Source of the DNA: Nonomuraea ceibae
GTDB taxonomy: Bacteria > Actinomycetota > Actinomycetes > Streptosporangiales > Streptosporangiaceae
DNA length: 64,000 bases
Assembly: GCF_019396325.1 (NCBI RefSeq)
Contig: NZ_JAHKRO010000021.1
Coordinates: 1 to 64,000, forward strand
Direction: 5' to 3'
Shown here piece after piece: positions 1-8,513 of the stretch. The translations under genes were made by a program, and so were the position numbers. The first letter of the stretch is position 1. Every line of letters starts with the position of its first letter. Under the pieces are notes generated by a model that ran no database searches, had not been told where the DNA came from, and was given only the letters and a program-made list of their open reading frames with translations.

Positions 1-54
1 GGCCTTGAACTCCGGCGTGAACGAGCGGCGAGGACGCGGCTTCTTCTTCCCCAT
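1..54 (-). CDS. IS3-family transposase OrfA, N-terminus (partial)
   Basis: Reading leftward from the ATG at 54 gives MGKKKPRPRRSFTPEFKA, the characteristic basic N-terminus of the HTH_Tnp_1 type OrfA of actinobacterial IS3 elements; OrfA binds the element ends and is normally fused to OrfB by programmed frameshifting. An in-frame ATG at 66 (giving MMESMGKKK) is an alternative start. The gene runs off the window after 18 codons, so only the family can be stated. Confidence 0.6.
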   Translation of the reverse strand, partial: MGKKKPRPRRSFTPEFKA

Positions 55-126
55 GCTCTCCATCATGGACATCCTTCCCGGGACGAACCCCTGATCTCGG
101 ATGTCCGTCAAACCGGATCAAGCCCA
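1..126 (-). mobile_element. IS3-family element, terminal segment (rest outside window)
   Basis: The left edge of the window is the 5' end of an IS3-type element read on the minus strand. It contains the beginning of OrfA and then about 60 bases of untranslated end sequence. A boundary near 120-126 is inferred from where the typical end (reading TTGATCCGGTTTGACGG on the minus strand, starting near TGGGC) gives way to unrelated coding sequence. The other end of the element is not visible, so target duplication cannot be checked. Confidence 0.55.
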
Positions 127-144
127 GGGCACGCCTGCCGGCGA

Positions 145-774
145 ATGTGGACGGGTCTGCACAATGAGAACCAGAGCTACCAGGAAGACGACATCACCGA
201 TCCGCGCACCTGGCTGCCCGGGTACGGCAAAGGCAAGAACGCACCACGCAAGAAACCGAGCGCTGTCATCCGGATGAACGTTGCCCCGGACGAGGTGCCC
301 CAGTACGTTCCTGTTGCCCGTGAGAGCGACCCGGCCACCGAGAAGGAGTCAATCCTTTTCGCATCAGCCAAGCTGCACCGGGCCGAGGTGGACTTCGGAA
401 ACCCCTTCTGGATCCTCTTCAACATTCCGCGCAACTACCAGGCAAAGGGCGGAGACCTGGGCAAAACCATCACTCGCTGGGACGCTGATCCCGGCAAGGC
501 TGGCGATGAGGGAGAGCGGGAGACGAACGAGCTCAAGACCCCGTGGTGGGCCATCACGGCAACCGAGATCTACCCGGTCGGTGTCGCTAACGGGGTCGAC
601 CAGACGATGCTCGCGCGGGCGAGCGCGCGCCTGTGTCATCAGACCATCGCCTGGTCCGATCGTTCCCGCTACCCCGTGCCTCTGCATGCAGCGAAGCAGA
701 TGGACCTCGACCATCCCCAGTACCGGCGGTCGGCGCCGCCCGAGGATCAGGAAGACGAAGCTGCCGACGAATAA
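145..774 (+). pseudogene. C-terminal remnant of a pPIWI_RE (RNase H-like) protein, cut by IS3
   Basis: The 209 codons end at TAA 772-774 and the frame stays open to the left edge through the IS3 end, so the ATG at 145 is probably an internal Met of a truncated gene. The C-terminal half resembles my memory of the pPIWI_RE module (pfam RNaseH_pPIWI_RE): a strand FWILFNIPR, then PWWAITATEIYPVGV, then an alternating helix and a final YPVPLHAAKQM stretch before an acidic tail. pPIWI_RE proteins are argonaute/PIWI-like nucleases of a proposed three-gene anti-invader system with a DinG-type helicase and a REase. Those partners are not seen here. The assignment rests on recalled family motifs and could be wrong; the truncation by the IS is clearer. 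Confidence 0.5.
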
Positions 775-823
775 TCGCGAAATGCGCCGACCGTGATGCC
801 TGGAGGGGAGGGATTGACACCCG

Positions 824-1340
824 CTACTCCTCACACCTGCATGCGCCCCAGCAGATGACCTTGATTACGCCCACCTCCGGCGCAGCGCGGTACTTCTCGA
901 CGCGTAGGCGGATGCCATCGGTGAAGCCACAATTGAGGATGGTCTTATCGTGGAATAGTGAAATTTCCTTTAAAGGGATCGGCAGTGGTGGGTGTGCGCC
1001 AGGACGCATCAGCTCACTCATCTGCGTCAGCCCATCGGCAGGATCGGTAAACGTGATCCGGCGGATCGGTCCTGATGACCATCGGTCGAAGTACCGGCCG
1101 ATCTCCCGCTGCGCCTCCTGGATCCTTTAGTCGCACTGCTGCGAGACATGAGTCGTGCCAGCCTGTAGATCTCCTCGGGGCGCTCGCGGTCGTCGATGCG
1201 CCTGATAGTCAGCAGGGCCGACGGAAGGAGCCGAAAAGATCCCACAGGATATGACGGGCATCCGCCTGGATCAGGGGCCCTGCGCAAGCATCGCCCTCCC
1301 GACGGCCGGGCGATGGCAGGACGCCCATCCGGTCCATTAG
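824..1340 (-). pseudogene. Decayed gene, product unknown
   Basis: On the minus strand a protein-like reading passes through three frames. It runs from about 1340 (with ADARHILWDLFGSF) to a second frame near 1225 (TIRRIDDRERPEEIYRLARL) and a third from about 1125 (IQEAQREIGRYFDRW, then the last 65 codons ending CRCEE at 824). Each piece has normal composition for a coding strand while the other frames are rich in Arg and Pro, which indicates at least two frameshifts and an in-frame TAA near 1128. I do not recognise the family. It lies convergent to the pPIWI_RE-like remnant, so both may come from one eroded island. Confidence 0.4.
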
Positions 1341-1372
1341 CCCCTGAGCGAGTCGCCGAGTCGTTTCGGCCG

Positions 1373-2113
1373 TTACGAACCGCGAAGCCGCTCTATCTCC
1401 GCCTCCAATTCGCGAACCTTCGCCTCCAACTCAGCTCTCGTGGGCTTCCGGGTCGCAGTGGGACGGCGAGGCGACTCGGCAGGCACCCGCTTCGCTACGC
1501 CAGGTGGCTCCTTCACGAGGCCGATGGCCTCACCGTCCACGATGGTCGCCGGATCGAGGCCGCACTCAGGGCACGACGTGGAACCTGTGAACGCCGAGTG
1601 AAGCGTCTTGTGTGTGTAATGCGATTGCTTCTCCACGACGTGGCCGCAGTACAACCGGAGGCGCCATCGCATCAGTTCATGGGGCTGCTTTGGAGAGCCG
1701 AGAATTCGGCCAAGATCCTCGATCTGTCGTGGCGAGAGTGGCGGTGACGGGCAACACTTGCCGCAGTGCATGGTCAGCGATCCCGAGACCGAGTGGCGTA
1801 TCGCCTGACAGTCGCCGTGCACCTCTCTGAACCGGGCCTCCTCAGCGTCGTAGCGGACGCGCTCTTCCTCTGTGAAGTACATGGTGCCCTTGGATTCCCA
1901 TGGCTCCTCGTCTCGATACGGAAGACCGCAACCGGGACATGGCTCGCCCGCAATGTAGGCCTCCCACGTCAACGGACCGATATCGCACCGCACCGCTTCG
2001 CGGATACGCTCGGACTCCTTCTGGGCACGCTCGTGTTTTCTGGTCAGTTCGAATGGTGCGTCGAAGTCGCCGCGCCGCTCGTACTTCGTGAGGTCAACCA
2101 TAACTACGACCAT
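1373..2113 (-). CDS. Conserved hypothetical protein with zinc-ribbon cysteines and C-terminal coiled coil
   Basis: A 246-residue protein with normal coding composition. It has an N-terminal charged helical segment and two cysteine groups that could form zinc ribbons: CPGCG near residue 59, CGKC near 118, and a later CGH plus CPECG near 155-185. The C-terminus is a short heptad-like coiled coil (ELEAKVRELEAEIERLRGS). Met5 (codon at 2101) is an alternative start. The arrangement suggests a nucleic-acid or protein-binding adaptor, but this is inference and no named family is claimed. It stands alone, with no operon partner on either side. Confidence 0.6.
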   Translation of the reverse strand: MVVVMVDLTKYERRGDFDAPFELTRKHERAQKESERIREAVRCDIGPLTWEAYIAGEPCPGCGLPYRDEEPWESKGTMYFTEEERVRYDAEEARFREVHGDCQAIRHSVSGSLTMHCGKCCPSPPLSPRQIEDLGRILGSPKQPHELMRWRLRLYCGHVVEKQSHYTHKTLHSAFTGSTSCPECGLDPATIVDGEAIGLVKEPPGVAKRVPAESPRRPTATRKPTRAELEAKVRELEAEIERLRGS

Positions 2114-2349
2114 AGGGGCACCTGCGTCCGAGTTTGCGGGTTATACCTGAAGGCTCTCCCAACCCATGGAGGTGCACCAGCAAGCGGCCTGCGCCTTAGA
2201 ATCGAGACCGCAGGCTGCCTCTTTACCTAACCCGAGCATGAGGTTTAGCGCAACGACAACCCTCCCGAACCGACCACCAGATGCCTGCCGCTGCCCGAGA
2301 CCAACAGTTTAAATCCAGGCCCTGACCGAGATCCGGTGCGCCGCCTACG

Positions 2350-2607
2350 GTGAGGGAGGCGTTGAGGCGGGTATCCGACGCTGTGGACGCCGCTCGGCGC
2401 GCCTACGCCCGAGTCGTCGAGCTGGAGGACGGACGGTTCGACCTTGCGAAGGACGACGATGTTGCCGCGCTAAAGGCCGAGACCGCCATACCGTGGAGGC
2501 ACTATCACCGACTGCCCGACCTGTTGATGGATTATGGCCGCACTTTGACCGCGCAGCTGTCCACTCTGCGTGCTGTTTCCAGAACACCCAGGACACAACG
2601 ACTGTGA
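2350..2607 (+). CDS. Small hypothetical protein
   Basis: A GTG-initiated frame of 85 codons. The first 60 residues are a plausible amphipathic helix (EALRRVSDAVDAARRAYARV), while the last 20 are Arg/Thr-rich and look like read-through in decayed DNA. No good ribosome binding site is visible and no family is recognised. It may be the 5' portion of a broken gene. Confidence 0.3.
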   Translation: MREALRRVSDAVDAARRAYARVVELEDGRFDLAKDDDVAALKAETAIPWRHYHRLPDLLMDYGRTLTAQLSTLRAVSRTPRTQRL

Positions 2608-3048
2608 GCTGCACGAGCGTGCGCACGTCGGTGCGGCAAGTCATCCAGAGGGTGCTCGTCATACATAGAAGTGCGATTGCTGTTGGCCGGAGCCCTCGGT
2701 GGGGCGCAGTTGCATATATGAGGTCCGCCCAGGACTTGCTGAACTCGCGGTAGCCGTCCTTGAACGCAATCGGTCCCTGGAGCCGTTGGAACGAACCCCG
2801 ATCAGTACCCTGGTCGACGACTTGGCCTTGGACTCTCCAAGCCAGCCAAGACCCTCTTCAGGCACGGAGCTCTTCGTGGGCGAACCGAACGGTCAAGGTC
2901 GCGTAATTGCCGGTCGGTTGCTCGGTGGTTGCTCTTCGGCCATCGGTACCCGTGACCACGCGGTGGCATTTCGGGGCATTTCGCGAACGACGAAAAGGAA
3001 CGTAGCGTTACAAGGAAGCGCATTGCGGTATGGCCTGACACAAGAGCC
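2608..3048. other. Non-coding or decayed stretch beside the attachment site
   Basis: No frame in this stretch has convincing coding composition. It contains the left pair of GGTTGCTC repeats (2916-2934) described with the attachment site and otherwise shows nothing I can name. Confidence 0.4.
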
Positions 3049-3098
3049 ACTGACTCTTAATCAGCGGGTCCGGGGTTCGAGTCCCTGGCGGCGCACCA
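3049..3098 (+). other. tRNA-Lys(CUU) 3' fragment, att core
   Basis: From the end of the anticodon stem the sequence matches a tRNA: loop CTCTTAA with anticodon CUU, anticodon-stem 3' strand TCAGC, T arm CGGGG-TTCGAGT-CCCTG (3071-3087), acceptor 3' strand GCGGCGC (3088-3094), discriminator A and an encoded CCA (3096-3098). The acceptor 5' strand, the D arm and part of the anticodon stem are absent upstream, so this is not a functional tRNA. A tRNA truncated at the anticodon loop is the usual crossover core of tyrosine-integrase elements. Confidence 0.75.
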
Positions 3099-3105
3099 TC
3101 ACGGA

Positions 3106-3139
3106 AATCCCAGTTCAGTGCGCTGAGCTGGGGTTTCTT
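3106..3139 (+). terminator. Rho-independent-type terminator after the tRNA fragment
   Basis: A 10-bp stem (CCCAGTTCAG against CTGAGCTGGG with one G-T pair, loop TGCG) sits 10 bases after the CCA and is followed by GTTTCTT, with an AAA/TTT extension of the stem. It looks like the original tRNA terminator carried along with the 3' fragment. Confidence 0.6.
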
Positions 3140-3519
3140 GGTTCTTGGAGATCCTCGGGTGAGGTCGAGTCGCGCCGGTGGTTGCTCGCTGGTTGCTCGT
3201 CGGTACGGTTCCGGCGCATGGCTGGTGCTTCGGTCACCGGTTCGGGGTGACGGCGGCCGTCGGGCTTGAGTGCCGACGCCGTGGCTTGAGGGCGGTAGTA
3301 GCTGGCGTACAGCCTGCTGATTACGCTCAAGCTTGTGTGCTGGGTCTGTCCCAGATGGTGGAGGTGTCCAGCCGTGCGCCAACGTCCAGGGGCGTGATCC
3401 ACCTGCTGCGCGGCCCTTTCAGGTACGCCGCCCGCCGGGACTGAGGCAAGATCGGTTGCGCTCAAGCCCTTCGACACCGCCCGACCAGGGGCGGCACTGA
3501 AGGGGGTCTATGAGTTCTC

Positions 3520-3684
3520 GAGGTCTGGGAGCAGAAGTGCCCGGTCATCTTGCGCCTGTGGCACAGCGGTTTGGCGCAGTTCGTGACCTTCCCGGCCTTC
3601 GACGTCGAGATCCGCAAGGCCATCTACTCCAACAACGCCATCTAGGGCGAGCGTCGACGCCCGATCCATAAGGCGGTTCCGTTG
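3520..3684 (+). pseudogene. IS256-family transposase fragment
   Basis: The frame from 3520 reads EVWEQKCPVILRLW, then FVTFPAFDVEIRKAIYSNNAI and a TAG at 3643-3645. This matches the C-terminal part of IS256 (Mut-type) transposases, where the conserved text is close to FDVEIRRVIYTTNAIESLNARIRRAVR. After the stop a shifted frame continues SVDARSIRRFR, so a frameshift follows the NAI motif. Only about 55 codons of a roughly 400-codon gene are left, and the DDE residues are not included. Confidence 0.7.
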
Positions 3685-4203
3685 AGTTGACCTCCTACGC
3701 ATCCTCGTTTTGCCCCGTCGCAGCCAGGACCTCAGCCCGAACATGCCTTGCACTGGCCGCCCTGGCGGCGACGCCGTCAACACCGAGAGCTGTTTGCCGC
3801 CGGCGATGGAACGAGGTCACAGGGGCATCGGTCGCGGGACCGCCGATATTCGATGCCTGAAGTAGCGATCAAGCTGCCGTATCTGTGTAGGAGAAGAGCG
3901 CTGTCGGCGAGTCGATTTGCAAGAGAGGTGGGATCTCTTGAATTGTTACTAAATGCCGCTTCCGTATGCAGGAGGTGATTTTATGCTGACCACGCTGATG
4001 TTTGTCCTGTCAGATATAGCGCCACATATGCCCGAGCCGCTGTTCTTTGGAGGATAACCGTACCTGCTGTCGGCGTCCTTCACCTTGGGGCGCCGATGTT
4101 GCTACTACTCGGATCCCTGCAAGACGGACATGGACGAGCTGCGCGCCCTGACTCATCATTCGTTCGACAGCACGGTTCGGAGATAGCCGGTACCTTCGAT
4201 GTC
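3646..4203. other. No supported gene
   Basis: Apart from the tail of the IS256 remnant I see no frame with convincing coding composition here. The part around 3850-4080 is less GC-rich than its surroundings and may be promoter DNA for the small gene at 4204. Confidence 0.35.
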
Positions 4204-4560
4204 ATGGCGATCCCAGACAGTCCGCTGATGCGCTACGCGCGCCTAGAGCTAGCCGACCTGCTGGCCGCACAGGTCGACAGTGCCCGGCGGGAGCAACCGC
4301 TAGAGACGCCTCTGCTGAATTGGTATGAAGGCGACGCGGTTGTGCGATTGTTGAAGACGCTCGCCCAGCTTCTTGCTGGTGAGCCGCTAGGGGAGCTTTC
4401 CGCTGAATTGGCCGAGAAGCTCACAGCCCGGCTTGGCCAACCGTCAGGGCATGATAAGGAAAGTATCCACAAGGCGATAGCGGCGATCGTCGAAATCTAC
4501 TGCAGTTCTGAGAAGCCCACCTCGGATCGGGCGGTCAGCCCTCGATCGTTCGATTGGTGA
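4204..4560 (+). CDS. Hypothetical helical protein
   Basis: From the ATG at 4204 a 118-residue, largely helical and acidic protein can be read: it starts MAIPDSPLMRYARLELADLL and contains a Leu-rich stretch around residues 45-75 and a final SFDW. Starting further upstream at 4096 would add a segment with poor coding composition, so the internal ATG is preferred. No family is recognised. Nothing nearby suggests an operon; both neighbours are transposase remains. Confidence 0.45.
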   Translation: MAIPDSPLMRYARLELADLLAAQVDSARREQPLETPLLNWYEGDAVVRLLKTLAQLLAGEPLGELSAELAEKLTARLGQPSGHDKESIHKAIAAIVEIYCSSEKPTSDRAVSPRSFDW

Positions 4561-4829
4561 TCTCTGTCCCGGGTCTGGGTTGCTCCATCTAAGAAGTACA
4601 GGTGTGCCACTTATGGAACCGTGCCGTTCCGTAGCGCTGCCGATCAGGGCGATTGAACTCGACCACCTGACCTTCGCGATGCTCAGATGACGAGCCAGGC
4701 TGATGAGCGGAGGCAGGGCGGGCCGGTGGTACACCTTGCCAGCGAAGAATTGGTGACCACTCACCCGAGGGACCTACCGGTGGCGTGCCGACGCTGTGCG
4801 TTGTACTGGCGCAAGTGCTGCTGGTGCTG

Positions 4830-5069
4830 TGACCAGGTGTCGGACGGTGCGAGCCGAGTGCACCGACCGCATGCTGATCTACAGCGAACGTCACCTGCGC
4901 TCGGTCCTGAACGAGTATCGCGATCACTACAACGCGCATCGGCCGCATCAAGCTCGTGGACAACGACCACCCGATCACGATGAGCATGTGGTGGTGCCGA
5001 TGGAAGGGTCGGATCGAGTGCCACGGAATACCCGAAGGGGTGATTAACGAGTACCGCCGAGCCGCATAG
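4830..5069 (+). pseudogene. Transposase/integrase (rve) C-terminal fragment
   Basis: The reading RTVRAECTDRMLIYSERHL continuing to EYRDHYNAHRPHQ and RPPDHD is the C-terminal end of actinobacterial rve-type transposases, in the part just after the catalytic Glu. The frame changes near 5010, after which VINEYRRAA and a stop restore the normal C-terminus of the family (GLINEYERAA-like). The catalytic core upstream is missing, so this is a remnant. Confidence 0.65.
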
Positions 5070-5274
5070 CTCGGTCGGCGAATCCACAGCTCAACCACAC
5101 GCGCGAGTTTTGATGCCCTACAGGCCGTGGCGGATGGCATGGCCAGGCCCATCAGAGCGGCCAGGCCGAGCACGGCAACGTGTTGGGGAGACTGGACATG
5201 ATGGACGTTCCTTTGGTGGCAGGGACGCTGGTGGCCGCCTTCCTTCGCCACCTCCCGAGACTTCTAAGGGTGAC

Positions 5275-6202
5275 ATTGTGTCGCCCAATGTTAGGTAGCC
5301 GAACCAGCGCTCAACTTGATTGATCCAGGAAGAACCGGTCGGAGTGAAATGCATGTGGAAGCGGGGATGCCGGGCCAGCCATGCCCTGATCGCCGGCGTC
5401 TTGTGGGTGCCGTAGTTGTCGCAGATCAGATGGACATCCAGCTCGGCCGGCACGGTCTTGTCGATGGTGACGAGGAACTTCTTGAACTCGGCGGCGCGGT
5501 GCTGGCGGTGCAGTTCGCCGATGACGGTCCCGTCGGCGATGTTGAAGGCGGCGAACAGGCTGGTGATGCCATGACGAACGTAGTCGTGGGTGCGCCGCTC
5601 CGGCATGCCCGGCATCATCGCCCGTCACCGGCTGGGAGCGGTCCAGCGCCTGGATCTGCGACTTCTCATCGACGCACAGCACCACCGCGCGTTCGGGCGG
5701 GTCGTGATACAGCCGGACTACGTTGACGACCTTCTGGCGCGAACAGCGGATCGGTCGACAGCTTGAACGTCGTCGTGCGGTGCGGCTTGAGGTCGAATGC
5801 CCGCCAGATCCGGCCGATCGTCGACTCCGGCAGTCCGCTGCGCCGCGCCATCGAGGCGCGGGTCCAGTGGGTGGCGCCGGCCGGCGTCTCCTCCAGTATG
5901 GCCACCACCACCTGCTCGACCTGGTCCAGGCTGATCGACGGCGCGCGGCCCGGGCGCGCCTCATCGTTCAGCCCGTCCAGCCGCAGGCGCAGGAACCGAT
6001 GGCGCCACTTGGAGACCGTGTCCGGACGCACCCGCAACTCAGCAGCGATCTGCTTGTTGTCCTTGCTGTCCGCGCATCCCAGCACGATCTTCGCGCGCAT
6101 CGCCAGAACCTGCGCGGACTTGGCCCGCCCCGCCCATCGCTGCAGCACCGCCCGCTCGCCCTGCGACACTGTCAGCTCCGCCTTGGGCCGGCCCGTGCGC
6201 AC
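5275..6202 (-). pseudogene. IS630-family transposase, frameshifted and 3'-truncated
   Basis: Reading leftward from the ATG at 6202: [20 protein letters not shown], an HTH domain ([20 protein letters not shown]), and [11 protein letters not shown] shift near 5740 leads into [35 protein letters not shown], which has the first catalytic Asp of the DDE triad in CVDEKSQ. A second shift near 5615 leads into the frame with [14 protein letters not shown] (second Asp) and [15 protein letters not shown] (Glu in NQVE). After the Glu region the normal 70-80 residue tail is absent near 5275. Two shifts and the truncation make it inactive. Confidence 0.85.
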
Positions 6203-6223
6203 GTCATTGGCCAGCGCCTCCAG

Positions 6224-6454
6224 TCAACCTCGGGCGAAGGCCGCACGCCACTTGCGCACCGCGCTCTTTGCCAGGCCTAGATCCAACGCCACCTGCGCGG
6301 TGCTGATCCCCGGCCCTGCACACGCCAGTACGATCCGCGCCCGTACCGCCACCCTCGACGACTCCGCTGACATACCGATCAGCCGAGCCCGCTCACGCTC
6401 CGATAAGTGGATCTCCGCTGCGGACGGTCCTGGATGCGCCACAACCAACACCAT
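6224..6454 (-). pseudogene. Second IS630-type transposase, N-terminal fragment
   Basis: From an ATG at 6454 the protein reads through HLSERERARLIGMS and ARIVLACAGPGISTAQVALDLGL to KSAVRKWRAAFARG and stops. This is the N-terminal HTH portion of an IS630-type transposase. It differs in sequence from the HTH of the neighbouring copy at 5275-6202, so the two are different elements stacked head to tail. The catalytic domain is missing. Confidence 0.65.
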
Positions 6455-6742
6455 ACGGATTTTGCTGGCGACTTTCAGGCGGATGACACTGGATGCGGGA
6501 CCCTCTATGACAAGCCTGGCCAAACCCATCCCGCTCGCTGTCGTTGACGACGGTCAGCGCGGCACCGCCAGCGGCGGAGAGCCAATCACCGAGGGAACCT
6601 GCCCGGGTCCGTGGCATTACATCCCTAATCACCCTCCGTCTCACGATGTGATGCACCCTCAGCCCCGTCAGCACGTCTTCAGATCGTTTCCAGTATTCTG
6701 GCGACGATATCGACACAACGTGCGCCGCCACCTGGGGGTCAA

Positions 6743-7255
6743 ATGGGAGTCTTCTATGACTACTATCGAGCAGTCGACCGAGAGTCGGCTGTGCTGAGGC
6801 CGGACAGTCCCCGCGCTGTCACGAATCCAATGGCAGACGCGCCTCTCTTCGATGCCATCGCCGCTAAGTGGATCGATCCTGTGGTGATCCTTGGGAAGCT
6901 GGTTGCCCTAGCGAAAGGGATCCCGTTCGACTCGGATTCGACCCAGACGGTCACTGTCTATCCGGCACCCGACGGGGCGCCAACGACAGACGAGGAGTGG
7001 GACGCTCTTCCAGAGACCTCCCCATACTTGGAGGGCCCAAACATCGAGGAACTTCCGGTGGACGTTCGCGACACCTTGGCCACTATCCCCAGCGCCGATC
7101 TAAACGACATCGTCCAGCAGTGGGAGCAGATAGAGGAGTTCGCCAGAATGCCTCCAGCTGCAGGGTACCTACTGGAAGTGATCACGGGACTGAGAGGTCT
7201 CGCGCAGCGCGCCCAGAAGGCTGATCAGATGATCTATTGCAGGATCTCCGTCTAG
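6743..7255 (+). CDS. Conserved hypothetical protein (DUF1877-like)
   Basis: A 170-residue protein starting MGVFYDYYRAVDRESAVL and ending QMIYCRISV. The opening, the WIDPVVILGKLVALAKGIPF stretch around residues 43-62 and the aromatic C-terminus resemble small actinobacterial proteins of unknown function in the DUF1877-like group. The composition is normal and there are no frameshifts. The TAG stop overlaps the CTAG target duplication of the IS1182 element that follows; since the same TAG would have formed before insertion (CTAGG), the gene appears to have survived intact. The function is unknown. Confidence 0.6.
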   Translation: MGVFYDYYRAVDRESAVLRPDSPRAVTNPMADAPLFDAIAAKWIDPVVILGKLVALAKGIPFDSDSTQTVTVYPAPDGAPTTDEEWDALPETSPYLEGPNIEELPVDVRDTLATIPSADLNDIVQQWEQIEEFARMPPAAGYLLEVITGLRGLAQRAQKADQMIYCRISV

Positions 7256-7309
7256 GAATGTCCTGAAGATCTTGGTTAGTGGGTCGGCATGAGCTGGCTC
7301 ACCCTCTTG

Positions 7310-7432
7310 TTATGGGGTGATCGGGACGAGGGTCCAGATGTCGTTGGTGTGGGTGAGTCCGAGGTTGACCAGGCGGCGGAGGTTGAGGGCGGCGGCGCGG
7401 TGGTGGAGCCAGCGGTCGTTGGCGGCGGTGCC
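7310..7432 (-). pseudogene. IS1182 transposase, C-terminal fragment
   Basis: The minus strand reads NDRWLHHRAAALNLRRLVNL followed by GLTHTNDIWTLVPITP and a stop at 7310. The segment HRAAALNLRRLLNLGL is typical for the C-terminus of IS1182 DDE transposases. It is the other end of the gene whose N-terminus lies at 7960-8449. Confidence 0.65.
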
Positions 7433-7947
7433 GCGGCGCAGCCGAACACCCGCTACGTCGGCCATATCACCTATCTGCCCGTCGGCGGTGGCCGGTTCCT
7501 CTACCTGGCCACGGTCGTGGACCTGTATTCGCGCTGGCTTGTGGGCTGGTCGATCGCCGACCACATGCGCACCGAGCTGGTCGTCGAGGCGTTGCGGGCC
7601 GCTGCGCACACCTGCGGCGGCCGTCTGGACGGCGCGGTGTTTCACAGCGATAACGGGGCGCAGTACTGCTCGCAGGAGTTCGCGCGGGCCTGCCGGCGGC
7701 TCGGCGTCACCCGCTTGCGTAGCGCGGTGGGCACCAGTGCTGACAATGCGGCGGCCGAGTCCTTCAACGCGAGTCTGAAACGCGAGACGCTGCGGGTGCT
7801 CACCACTGGCCCGACGCCCGCACCGCCCGCCTGGCCGTGTTCCGTTGGATCACCCGCTACAGCACGGTCCGGCGGCACTCGCGTCTCGGCCAGCTGAGCC
7901 CGATCGACTACGAGAAGACGGCAGATAGCCTGAAGTCTGCCGCCTGA
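7433..7947 (+). pseudogene. IS3-family OrfB (rve) transposase, 5'-truncated and frameshifted
   Basis: The frame contains TRYVGHITYLPVG, VVDLYSRWLVGWSI, VFHSDNGAQYCSQEF and TSADNAAAESFNASLKRETL. The second Asp (HSDNG) and the Glu (AESFNASLK) of the DDE triad are present, but the first Asp, normally in the DITY motif, is His here. Near 7797 the frame shifts and continues WPDARTARLAVFRWITRY to LSPIDYEKTADSLKSAA and TGA at 7945-7947, the usual IS3 C-terminus. The OrfA part and the left end are absent. The element sits inside the IS1182 copy. Confidence 0.8.
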
Positions 7948-7959
7948 AATCGGTGTCCA

Positions 7960-8449
7960 CGCTCACGGGGAAGCCCTCGTCCTGGGTGGCGACCGCATCC
8001 ACCAGCACCGCCGAATCCAGCGTCCGCCGCGTCCGGCCGGCCGGCACCCCGGTCTGCTCCACCACGGTGCGCACGATCGCAAAGATCCGGTTCGGATCCG
8101 GCGAACGGGCCAGCCGACGCCGGAAAGACGTCAACAGCGACGGATCGAACCCCTGATCATACAGGCCCAGCCCGCAAGCGGCCTTCCACCACAGATCGAA
8201 CGGCAGCGCCCCGACCGCCTCCTCATCCGACAACCCGTGCAGCGTTTGCAGCACCACCACCGTGGCCAGCAGCTCCGGCGGCACCGACGGACGCCCATTG
8301 ACCGGCGCGTACATGTCCGCGAACGTCTCCGGTGGGAACAGCCTCCGCCGGTGCTCGGCCAGGAACGCGAACACGCTCCCGGCCGGGATCATCTCGCGGC
8401 ACACGACCCACACCTCAGGGCCGGACGGAACCTTCCAACGACCCATCAT
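7960..8449 (-). pseudogene. IS1182 transposase, N-terminal fragment
   Basis: Starting at the ATG at 8449 the protein includes FAFLAEHRRRLFPPETFADM, GRPSVPPELLATVVVLQTLH and GLSDEEAVGALPFDLWWKAA, the conserved DUF772-type N-terminal domain of IS1182/IS5-like transposases, then TLDSAVLVDAVATQD, which includes the first catalytic Asp region. After about 7970 the sequence is replaced by the end of the IS3-type insertion. The catalytic core between this fragment and the one at 7310-7432 has been lost. Confidence 0.75.
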
Positions 8450-8513
8450 GACCCGAGTCTGAACCCCGAGATCCCACCTGGCCAGCCCACCGAGATCTTT
8501 AGGACATTCCTAG

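Larger units (their letters stand above)
2916..3199 (+). other. Attachment-site-like structure: tRNA 3' core flanked by paired arm repeats
   Basis: GGTTGCTC occurs as a pair 11 bases apart at 2916 and 2927 and again as a pair 11 bases apart at 3180 and 3191 (here GGTTGCTCG twice), on either side of the tRNA-Lys fragment. Direct repeats spaced by one helical turn on both sides of a tRNA-derived core are the layout of arm-type integrase binding sites in an attP. No integrase gene is adjacent, so the element that used this site has been lost or lies elsewhere. The repeats are visible; the role is inferred. Confidence 0.45.
7252..8513 (-). mobile_element. IS1182-family element with internal IS3-type insertion
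   Basis: The ends are inverted repeats: the left end begins GAATGTCCTGAAGATCT (7256) and the right end, read inward on the minus strand, is GAATGTCCTAAAGATCT (from 8509). Both are flanked by CTAG (7252-7255 and 8510-8513), the palindromic 4-bp target duplication common for IS1182. Inside, the N-terminal (right) and C-terminal (left) pieces of the IS1182 transposase are separated by a plus-strand rve transposase. The central part of the IS1182 gene is missing, so the insertion was followed by deletion. Confidence 0.8.

Noticed and set aside
3008..3382. A minus-strand frame with a GTRTPDPLIKS string
   Set aside because: This string is the translation of the antisense of a tRNA 3' end and is a known false protein.
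5100..5250. A minus-strand signal-peptide-like string ([20 protein letters not shown])
   Set aside because: It has no start codon in good position and no continuing protein, and it runs into transposase DNA on both sides; it may be a fragment but cannot be supported.
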